This document shows, in pieces, positions 8,595 to 15,063 of a stretch of DNA of 48,723 bases (position 1 is its first letter; each line of letters starts with the position of its first letter). The translations under genes were made by a program, and so were the position numbers. Below the pieces are notes generated by a model, which searched no databases, was not told the origin of the DNA, and saw only the letters and a list, made by a program, of their open reading frames with translations. Location: NCBI GenBank assembly GCA_035712245.1, contig DASTBC010000136.1:1-48723 (forward strand), written 5' to 3'. This DNA is from Candidatus Eisenbacteria bacterium (lineage in GTDB: Bacteria; Eisenbacteria; RBG-16-71-46; SZUA-252).

Positions 8595-9131
8595 TCAGCC
8601 GCGCTCCCGGCGATCCCGATCCCGGCGATCGTCGCGGTCCCAGTCGCGATCCCGATCGCCGTCCCGGTCCCTGCGACCATCCCGCTCCCACTCATCCCTC
8701 GCCCGCCGCCAGTCGCGGTCGTACTCGCGATCGCGCGCCCGAGCGGATTCCCACCGGCGGTCATGGTCGCGGTACGGCGCGTACCAGTGCTGGCGATACC
8801 GGAAGGGAACCCTGCGGATCTCGGCCGGCACGGCCCGGAAGTGGACGTGACGGAACGGTCCACGCCACGACCTGGAGCGGTACCAGAAGCCGTCCTCGAC
8901 GAAGTACCAGTGGTTCCGGACACGGTACAGGTCACGATCGAAATTGCGAACGTAATGCACGTGTGTTCCAGGCACCACCATCACGCGGGGCTCGCTGTGG
9001 AACGATAGCGAGGCTCCACGATAGGGGTCGCCGATCGAGACGGACACGCTGACGGCCGCCTTCGCGGGCTGAGCCGCCAAGGAGAGCGTCGCCAGGAGCA
9101 GCACGACCACCATCGTAGCGATTCGTTTCAT
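8595..9131 (-). CDS. Secreted YWY-family protein 2 with Arg/Asp-rich tail
   Basis: A 178-residue exported protein: signal peptide (MKRIATMVVVLLLATLSLAA), then the shared core (SIGDPYRGASLSFHSEP, THVHYVRNFDRDLYRVRNHW, WYFVEDGFWYRSRSWRGPF, VPAEIRRVPFRYRQHWY) and a tail of about 55 residues made almost wholly of alternating Arg and Asp/Glu. ATG 9131 follows GAGGAGGAA; a much longer open frame upstream is non-coding leader. It is about half identical by eye to the paralogue at 9380-9898 across the core. The RD-rich tail is new relative to gene 1 and suggests polyampholyte, surface or nucleic-acid/mineral contact, which is speculative. Confidence 0.85.
   Translation of the reverse strand: MKRIATMVVVLLLATLSLAAQPAKAAVSVSVSIGDPYRGASLSFHSEPRVMVVPGTHVHYVRNFDRDLYRVRNHWYFVEDGFWYRSRSWRGPFRHVHFRAVPAEIRRVPFRYRQHWYAPYRDHDRRWESARARDREYDRDWRRARDEWERDGRRDRDGDRDRDWDRDDRRDRDRRERG
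8598..8740. repeat. Degenerate short repeat coding the Arg/Asp tail
   Basis: The DNA for the RD-rich tail of YWY protein 2 is a run of imperfect 6-12 base units of the type CGATCCCGATC/CGGTCCCGG. It looks like slippage expansion and could vary in length between strains. Confidence 0.6.
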
Positions 9132-9328
9132 GGGTTCCTCCTCGGATCCCGTCGTGTCTCGCCCGGCGTTTGGCAAGGAACCGATCTGGCCCATCCCGCC
9201 GTGACGTTCTATCTGAATTACCGGGAAGCAGGAGCAACCGTTGGCGTGTGTGCGGACACGAACACGATCCACGCGCCGCATTGCGCGCCGACCCTGCCGT
9301 GCGTCCAGCACGAGGAGGAACAGCAAAA

Positions 9329-9354
9329 CGAGGGGCCCCGTTCGGGACCCCTCG
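9329..9354 (-). terminator. Hairpin terminator of YWY gene 3
   Basis: Inverted repeat with outer stem CGAGGGG/CCCCTCG and inner CCC/GGG separated by one mismatch, loop GTTC. It lies 25 bases after the stop of the 9380-9898 gene, the same arrangement as in the other two YWY genes. Confidence 0.7.
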
Positions 9355-9379
9355 CGTTCTGCGGGTGATCGAGAAACGT

Positions 9380-9898
9380 CTAGTGCTTGTGGCTCTTTCC
9401 GTTTCCCTTTCCGTTTCCGTGACCCTTGTTCTTCGAGCCCTTGTGCGAGCCCTTGTCGTAATGGCCGCGGTCGGAATAGCCGGGATGACGGTCCTTGTCC
9501 TTGTAATATCCGTGCGCCACTGCGTGCGGCGGTGGTCCATTCTTCCAGTGACGGCGATACTTCACCGGCACGTATCGCACGGACCTCGGAACCGAGCTCG
9601 CGCTGATGTGAATGAACGGGCCGCGATAGGACCGCGCGCGATACCAGTAACCGTCGTCGATGAAGTACCAGTAGCTACCGTAGCGATACACGTCGTAGTC
9701 GTAGTCTCGGACGTAGTAGACCCGGGACTCGGGAACCACCACGAGGTCCGGCTCCTTGTGGAACACAAGGGACCCCCCGCGGTACGGATCACCGACCTGA
9801 ATGTGGACGCCGACGCTCGTGCCGGCCTTGGCCGGGGGAGCGGCCGCCAGGATCGCGGTCACGGCGAGCGCGGCAACGCCATACGTCCATCGTTTCAT
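9380..9898 (-). CDS. Secreted YWY-family protein 3 with Lys/Gly/His-rich tail
   Basis: A 172-residue exported protein: signal peptide (MKRWTYGVAALAVTAILAAA, cleavage near PAKA), the shared core (QVGDPYRGGSLVFHKEP, SRVYYVRDYDYDVYRYGSYW, WYFIDDGYWYRARSYRGPF, VPRSVRYVPVKYRRHWK) and a tail of about 45 residues rich in Lys, Gly and His ending GKSHKH. ATG 9898 follows AAGGAGGT. The tail could bind metal or polyanions; that is inference. A perfect 8-bp hairpin (GGCAACCG...CGGTTGCC, 9925-9946) lies in the leader just upstream of the ribosome binding site. Confidence 0.85.
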   Translation of the reverse strand: MKRWTYGVAALAVTAILAAAPPAKAGTSVGVHIQVGDPYRGGSLVFHKEPDLVVVPESRVYYVRDYDYDVYRYGSYWYFIDDGYWYRARSYRGPFIHISASSVPRSVRYVPVKYRRHWKNGPPPHAVAHGYYKDKDRHPGYSDRGHYDKGSHKGSKNKGHGNGKGNGKSHKH

Positions 9899-9924
9899 GG
9901 TGAGTACCTCCTTGCCTGGTTTGT

Positions 9925-10026
9925 GGCAACCGGACCCACGGTTGCCCACTGGCTTCCAGAGCAACGGCCATGCCACGGCGGAGGGGTGTGCGGCGCCGGT
10001 AAGCTACTTGCATTCAATGGCTTACC
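9925..10026 (-). promoter_or_regulatory. Structured leader of YWY gene 3
   Basis: Two perfect inverted repeats lie upstream of the 9898 start: GGCAACCG/CGGTTGCC at 9925-9946, and GGTAAGC/GCTTACC at 9998-10004 with 10020-10026. They could be operator or mRNA structures. No recognised riboswitch consensus is seen. Confidence 0.35.
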
Positions 10027-10153
10027 GAGCAGGCTCAATCCGGGACGTTTTGGGGACCGTGCGTGACGCGGCGCCAGTGTGGCCGTCGTTGCACGGTGCG
10101 GCTCGAACGGGCCAGGTCGTGAGAGTTGGGAGAGGCGCCCGCAGCAGGCAGTT

Positions 10154-11485
10154 CTAGCGCGGCGAGACCCGTGGTGCTTCCGAGCGCCGCGCTACCTCGG
10201 ACGCGTACACGCGCGCGCTGGGACGCTCGATCCGCGCGTCGCGGGGGTTCTCGAAGTCCGTTCTGTAGAGCCCGAACCGGCCCGAGTGTCCGTCGGCCCA
10301 CTCGAAGTTGTCGAAGAGGGACCAGTGGAAGTACCCGCGCACGTCGACGCCGAGCCGGCGCGCGCGGTCGAGAGCGGCAAGGGACGCGCGGAGGAACTCG
10401 GGCCTCCAGCGGTCCTCGGCATCGGCGATTCCGTTCTCCGTGACGAGGAGCGGCAAGCCGAATCGCGCCATCCGGAGAAGGACGGTCTCGAGCCCGTCCG
10501 GATGGATCTCCCAGCCGAGGTCGCTCACCGGCGCGCCCGGTCGCGCCGTGAGCGGCTCGTTGCCGAGCGCGCTCACCTGCCAGCGCGTGTAGTAGTTGAC
10601 CCCGATGAAGTCCGAGGACCCACGCAACGCGTCGACGGTTCGCCGTACGGCCGGCAGCCCCGGGAGGCGGAAGTCGATCGGTCCGCCCGCCAGCGCCCGA
10701 ACCACGGCCTCGTTGAACACGAGGTGCTGCCAGTGGCTCGCGAGCCGGTCGAGCGGCGACCAGGGGCGGCGCGGCTCGAGCAGCGTCCAGTGCTTCGCCG
10801 CGCCGAGGAGCGCCGGCTTGCCGTCGCCGTCCGCGTCGATACGATCCGCGTCGCGGATCTCCTGCGCCGCGAGGCCGTGCGCCTCGATCATGTTCGCGAT
10901 GACGACGAGCGCGCGGGCGCGATCCCGCACGCCGGGCGGGAAGATCCCCGAATCGTACGCGTAGAACCCGTACACCTCCGGCTCGTTCAGGGTGATCCAG
11001 AGATCGACCCGGTCGCCGAACCGCTCCGCCGCGAGACGCGCGAACCGCCGGAACGCGTCGAGGTTCTGGCGCTCCTCCCAGCCTCCCGCCGAGGCGAACC
11101 ACGCGGGATTCGTGAAGTGGTGAAGCGTGAGGACAGGCTCGATGCTGCGAGCCCGGCAGCCGTCGAGCATGGCGCCGTAGCGGCGGATCGCGTCCTCGTC
11201 GTACCGCCCGGGTGTGGGCTCGATGCGGCTCCACTCGATCGAGAACCGGTACGCGTTCAACCCGAGCCCGCAAATGAGATCGAGGTCTTCTTCCCATCGC
11301 TCCCAGCTCAGGCATGCCGCCCCCGCACGCGCGCCGTCCTTGATGCGTCGCGGCACCGCTTCCCACGCGGGCCAGTCGTTGCCTTCGATCCCGCCTTCGA
11401 TCTGGTACGCGGAGGTCGCCACGCCCCAGAGAAAGGAGAGCGGGCGGAGCCGGCTAGAGGGCGTCCCAGCTTGCACTTGGGTCAT
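10154..11485 (-). CDS. GH1 family beta-glucosidase / 6-phospho-glycosidase-like
   Basis: Retaining glycoside hydrolase of family 1, about 443 residues, (beta/alpha)8 barrel. The start motif FLWGVATSAYQIEGG, the acid/base E168 in WITLNEPEVYGF and the nucleophile E350 in LLVTENGIADAED are intact, as is GYFHWSLFDNFEWADG. No signal peptide is seen, so it acts in the cytosol on imported beta-linked sugars. I use ATG 11485; an in-frame GTG at 11503 adds six residues. Neither has a clear Shine-Dalgarno site. The gene is divergent from an oxidoreductase of the sugar-related Gfo/Idh/MocA family, which suggests linked sugar metabolism. Exact substrate unknown. Confidence 0.93.
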   Translation of the reverse strand: MTQVQAGTPSSRLRPLSFLWGVATSAYQIEGGIEGNDWPAWEAVPRRIKDGARAGAACLSWERWEEDLDLICGLGLNAYRFSIEWSRIEPTPGRYDEDAIRRYGAMLDGCRARSIEPVLTLHHFTNPAWFASAGGWEERQNLDAFRRFARLAAERFGDRVDLWITLNEPEVYGFYAYDSGIFPPGVRDRARALVVIANMIEAHGLAAQEIRDADRIDADGDGKPALLGAAKHWTLLEPRRPWSPLDRLASHWQHLVFNEAVVRALAGGPIDFRLPGLPAVRRTVDALRGSSDFIGVNYYTRWQVSALGNEPLTARPGAPVSDLGWEIHPDGLETVLLRMARFGLPLLVTENGIADAEDRWRPEFLRASLAALDRARRLGVDVRGYFHWSLFDNFEWADGHSGRFGLYRTDFENPRDARIERPSARVYASEVARRSEAPRVSPR

Positions 11486-11655
11486 GGCCGCCAGACGTTC
11501 CACCGATTCTCACAGCGGATCAAGAGGAACTTTGCTCCACGACGGCCCTTCTCCCTGACCCGCTCCGGCTGCCGTGCACGAGCCGCTCCGCGAGCGCTCT
11601 CGGCTGCTCGCGGATCTCGGGCTCGGCCGTCGTTCCCGGAGGTGGTGGCTGGACC

Positions 11656-11664
11656 TGCTACTAT
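11656..11664 (+). promoter_or_regulatory. Extended -10 promoter (TGCTACTAT)
   Basis: TGC followed by TACTAT forms an extended -10 element. Only seven bases separate it from ATG 11672, so transcription would begin at or within two bases of the start codon, giving a leaderless message. No good -35 hexamer is seen. Confidence 0.4.
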
Positions 11665-11671
11665 GGCGGCC

Positions 11672-12739
11672 ATGTCCGGCCCCGCGCCCATCCGCGTTCA
11701 CCTGATCGGAACCGGTTTCGGCGGCCTGGTCCACGCGCCCGCGATCGCGTCGCACCCCGACTTCATGCTCGTGGGGGTCGCGAGCGGACACGTGGAGAAC
11801 GCCCGGCGGGTAGCAGAGGCGCACGGCGTCTCGTACGCCACCCGGGACTGGAAGAAGATGCTGGACGAGGTCGAGGCGGACCTCGTGACCATCGCGAGCC
11901 CCGTCGATCTCCACTATCCCATGGCGCGCGCCGCTCTCGAGCGCAAACGCCACGTGCTGCTGGAAAAGCCCTTCGCGCTCAACGCCGCGCAGGCGAAGGA
12001 CCTCACCGCGTTCGCGAAGTCACAGAAGGTGGTCGCGGTCGTGAACCACGAGTTCCGCCACAAGCCCGGCCGCGCCGCGCTCGCGCGCTGGATCGCGGAA
12101 GGGAAGCTGGGACGGGTGGAGCACGTCCTCATGAAGACGAGGGTCCCGGGCTGGGCACGGGATCCCTCGCGCAAGCTCACCTGGCTCACCGAGCGGAAGC
12201 GCGGCGGCGGATTCCTCGGCGCGCTCGGATCCCACGATATCGACCAGTTCCTGATCTACGCCGGCCCCATCCGCCGGGTGTTCTGCCGCCTGCGCCACCT
12301 AGCCCCTTCGGCGCCGGGCCTGAGCGCGGCGCATCGCGCGATCTCGGCCGAGGACTGCTACACGATGCTCGTCGAGTTCCGGAGCGGCGCGACCGGGGTC
12401 ATCGACACCTTCGGCGGCGCGAGAGTGCGAAGAGAGCGGATCGAGGTCTTCGGCTCCGACGACGCGTTCACCGTGATCGACGGGGACCGGATCGGCCGTC
12501 CTGCGGTGGGCGGTGGGATCGAGGAGGTTCCGGTCCCGGAGGATCTGCGACTCGAGCCGACCGACTGGGCGCCGCTGGTCGCCCCGTTCCGCGTGAAGCT
12601 CGCGATGATGCGGGACGCGATCCGGGGAACCGGCACGGCGTCACCGGCGTTCGCCGAGGCGCTCGAGATACAGAAGGTGCTGGATGCGGCGAGGAAGAGC
12701 GATCAAACGGGAACGTGGGAAATCGTGGAGGAGGTTTGA
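11672..12739 (+). CDS. Gfo/Idh/MocA family NAD(P)-dependent oxidoreductase
   Basis: A 355-residue dehydrogenase of the inositol/sugar type. The N-terminal Rossmann fold (about 5-125) has the nucleotide loop GTGFGGLVHAPAI and the conserved EKP triad (LLEKPFALNAAQ); the C-terminal beta-sheet domain follows with GGGFLGALGSHDID. I prefer ATG 11672 over ATG 11663 because the latter lies inside the apparent -10 hexamer. The pairing with a GH1 enzyme on the other strand suggests sugar or glycoside modification. Substrate cannot be assigned. Confidence 0.9.
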   Translation: MSGPAPIRVHLIGTGFGGLVHAPAIASHPDFMLVGVASGHVENARRVAEAHGVSYATRDWKKMLDEVEADLVTIASPVDLHYPMARAALERKRHVLLEKPFALNAAQAKDLTAFAKSQKVVAVVNHEFRHKPGRAALARWIAEGKLGRVEHVLMKTRVPGWARDPSRKLTWLTERKRGGGFLGALGSHDIDQFLIYAGPIRRVFCRLRHLAPSAPGLSAAHRAISAEDCYTMLVEFRSGATGVIDTFGGARVRRERIEVFGSDDAFTVIDGDRIGRPAVGGGIEEVPVPEDLRLEPTDWAPLVAPFRVKLAMMRDAIRGTGTASPAFAEALEIQKVLDAARKSDQTGTWEIVEEV

Positions 12740-12770
12740 TGGCGGAGTGCGAATGTATGGCGCCCCGATG

Positions 12771-12851
12771 TCAACAGCCTAGCATCCAGAGCGGCGCCAG
12801 CATCAGGAGCACGAACAGGATGAACTGAATGATCGGGTCGCGCGGGTCCAT
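12771..12851 (-). CDS. Possible 26-residue single-span membrane peptide
   Basis: Minus-strand ATG 12851 opens a 26-codon frame ending at TGA (12771-12773). The peptide starts MDPRDPIIQ and continues as one hydrophobic stretch (FILFVLLMLAPLWMLG) ending in Cys. The charged N-terminus followed by a clean transmembrane helix is unlike random translation of such GC-rich DNA. There is no strong Shine-Dalgarno site. It sits alone in a 222-base gap between the oxidoreductase and the dockerin gene. Function unknown; it may also be chance. Confidence 0.35.
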   Translation of the reverse strand: MDPRDPIIQFILFVLLMLAPLWMLGC

Positions 12852-12902
12852 TCGACTTTGAATCTACACGAGACTGGGGACGTCGCCCGCCAAGCGAACG
12901 AT

Positions 12903-12919
12903 CCCCGCTCGCGCCGGGG
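12903..12919 (-). terminator. Weak hairpin after dockerin gene
   Basis: CCCCG/CGGGG inverted repeat at 12903-12907 and 12915-12919, with a second GGGGC/GCCCC just beside it. It lies about 45 bases after the stop at 12962. No U-tract is present. Confidence 0.35.
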
Positions 12920-12961
12920 CCGCGCCCCCTCGAACGCGCGGCCGCACGGCGCGGCGGGACA

Positions 12962-14914
12962 TCACCTCAGAAGCATCAAGCGCTGCGTCCTCGTGACCTC
13001 GGCGGCCGTGAACCGGAAGAAGTAGATCCCGGAGCTGACCGGCCTTCCCGTGGAATCCTTCCCGTCCCAGTGCGCGCGATGCACGCCCGCGGGCATCGCG
13101 GAGTCCACCAGCGTGCGCACGAGCCTTCCCGACGCGCTGTAGACGCGCAGGGTGGCATGTGTGGCCGCCGGGAGCGCGTAGGCGATCTCGGTCTCGTCCC
13201 GGAACGGATTCGGACGCGCCGCCGTCACCGACGGTGTCACCGGGGTTGCGAGATCGGGAACCGGCGCGCTCCCCGAGGAGATCATCGTGGGCATTGTGAC
13301 CGCGTGGCGGTTCGCGCTCTGGGCCCCGACAAGGTTCAGCGCGCCGCCGTCGCCCACGGGGAACAACGGGACCAGGTCGACGAGGATGGTCGCGGTGACG
13401 AGCCCGGCGTCCGATCGCATCGCGTCGCCGGCCTCCCCTCCCGTCGACGAACCTCCGCCCATCTGAAGCAGCATCGCACGGGCGGAGGATCCGTCCGGCG
13501 CGACACTCGACTCCAGCTGGAGCCCGCTCCCCGGCAGCAGCCTCAGGCCGGCGATCCGAGCACCGGACGACGCCGCGTCGATGGCAAAGTCGATCCCGGC
13601 GAAACCGGATCCTGGTTCGACCTCGACTTCCGCCCGGCCCGTGAGCGGCGTGATCCATTGGACCGGTCCCGTGAATCCGATTCGCGTCGGGTCGCCCGTC
13701 CCTTCGCCCGGATCCGTAGTTCCGAATCCTCCGGAGCCCAGGATCTTCCGGATGCAGCAGATCACGTCACGTATGTCGACGCCGCCGTCGCCGTTGCAGT
13801 CCGCGCGCGCGGCCACCTCGTCGGGACACGCCTCCGAGCCGCCTCCGGCGAGCGCGCAGTTCACGAGCTGGACGATGTCGAGGATGTTCGAAGTACCATC
13901 CTCGTTGAGGTCACATCCGGGGGTGCCGATGCAGATCCGCCCATAATCGACCGTGAGCTCGGGGGGCCTGATGGTCGGGCAGTGGAAGATGGTATTGCCG
14001 AGCGGATCGGCGACGATGGTCTCTTCGAGCATCACGAGCTGGACCTGTTCCACCGCATGGGAGCTCACCTGGTAGATCACGCGGAAGATCGAGCCCTGAC
14101 CCGGTGCGATCTCCGCTCCGGACGTTGTCGGGTAGAGGATGACTCTGACCCTCGAGCCCTCGGCGGTCCAGGCGACCTGGAAACCGGACGTTCGATCCGT
14201 GGTCACGACGTCGACCGGCACGACGACGAGGTGCGAGTCGGCGCGCACGCTGCCGGCGAGCGGATCCCGATGAAAGACCGAAACCACGTCGGTCTGCATG
14301 CCGCCGACCGGAACGGGATTCATGAGCGTGATCGGGAGCGAGGCTCTCCCGCCGGGAGGCGCCGAGGCGTGGCACCAGCGATCGCCCACCGGTGTCCCGA
14401 ATCCCAGGAGGATGCACGCGTCCGTCGGGCACGCGTCGGAGAACGTGACGTTGAACGAGGAGGAGAGGGTGTCCTGCGGGGTTTCCGATCCATCCTGGAC
14501 CAGGTACTCGACGGCACGTACCCAGTACGTGCCGAAGCGAAGTGGTCGTGGGAGCGTGAACGCTTTCTGGTACGGCTGGATCACCGCGGGGCAGGCGCCT
14601 CCCGGAGGCGTCACGTGGCGCAGGACGATCCGCACCCGGATCTCGTACGTCGGGATCGGACCCATGGTCGGAAGCTCGACCGGGCCGTTCAGTTCCGTGA
14701 AGACGATCTCGTAGCACGGGGTCGGCGTCGCTCCCGAGACAACCACGGCCACCGAGTCGCAGATGGTCGGATTCGGCGGCTCCGTCGCGATGGAGGTCAG
14801 GTCCGCCGCGGCGGGTGATGTCGCGAACAGAAGAGCGAACAGCGCGGTGAGACCCGCTACCAGGAGCGTTCGTTTCCGGCCGACGTGTGGGGACCAGGTG
14901 GCTCGAGGGGTCAT
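12962..14914 (-). CDS. Exported dockerin-domain protein with C-terminal FlgD-like/T9SS-type module
   Basis: A 650-residue secreted protein. Signal peptide at 1-39 (RKRTLLVAGLTALFALLFA). The middle holds beta-rich domains of no known class. Around 330-390 there is a type I dockerin with two calcium loops (DLNEDGTSNILD and DCNGDGGVDIRD). The last 85 residues (from ARPNPFRDETEIAYALP to RTQRLMLLR) form the FlgD-like Ig/type-A sorting module common on surface proteins of FCB-related lineages. ATG 14914 follows GGAGGAG; the open frame upstream is leader. No cohesin gene is in the window. Likely role: surface-displayed adhesion or polysaccharide/protein binding, by inference. Confidence 0.88.
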   Translation of the reverse strand: MTPRATWSPHVGRKRTLLVAGLTALFALLFATSPAAADLTSIATEPPNPTICDSVAVVVSGATPTPCYEIVFTELNGPVELPTMGPIPTYEIRVRIVLRHVTPPGGACPAVIQPYQKAFTLPRPLRFGTYWVRAVEYLVQDGSETPQDTLSSSFNVTFSDACPTDACILLGFGTPVGDRWCHASAPPGGRASLPITLMNPVPVGGMQTDVVSVFHRDPLAGSVRADSHLVVVPVDVVTTDRTSGFQVAWTAEGSRVRVILYPTTSGAEIAPGQGSIFRVIYQVSSHAVEQVQLVMLEETIVADPLGNTIFHCPTIRPPELTVDYGRICIGTPGCDLNEDGTSNILDIVQLVNCALAGGGSEACPDEVAARADCNGDGGVDIRDVICCIRKILGSGGFGTTDPGEGTGDPTRIGFTGPVQWITPLTGRAEVEVEPGSGFAGIDFAIDAASSGARIAGLRLLPGSGLQLESSVAPDGSSARAMLLQMGGGSSTGGEAGDAMRSDAGLVTATILVDLVPLFPVGDGGALNLVGAQSANRHAVTMPTMISSGSAPVPDLATPVTPSVTAARPNPFRDETEIAYALPAATHATLRVYSASGRLVRTLVDSAMPAGVHRAHWDGKDSTGRPVSSGIYFFRFTAAEVTRTQRLMLLR

Positions 14915-14961
14915 GACGTCTCCTCCCTCGTACAGGGAGCCGGCGGGCTCGGGGAGTCTCC

Positions 14962-14970
14962 ATTGTATCA
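14962..14970 (-). promoter_or_regulatory. Extended -10 promoter of dockerin gene
   Basis: On the minus strand the sequence TGATACAAT is an extended -10 (TGn plus TACAAT), 48 bases before ATG 14914. The -35 position holds only TTCCCC. Confidence 0.45.
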
Positions 14971-15063
14971 CCTCCGCTCCAACCGGGGAACGGATGCGAT
15001 CCTCGAAGAGATGTGCGAAACTGCCTCCTTCCACCCCGTCTGGATCCGGTTAGGAGACCCCTC

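Noticed and set aside
8598-8740. Repetitive DNA that could suggest a CRISPR array
   Set aside because: Units are short, irregular and lie inside a coding frame for an Arg/Asp tail; no spacers.
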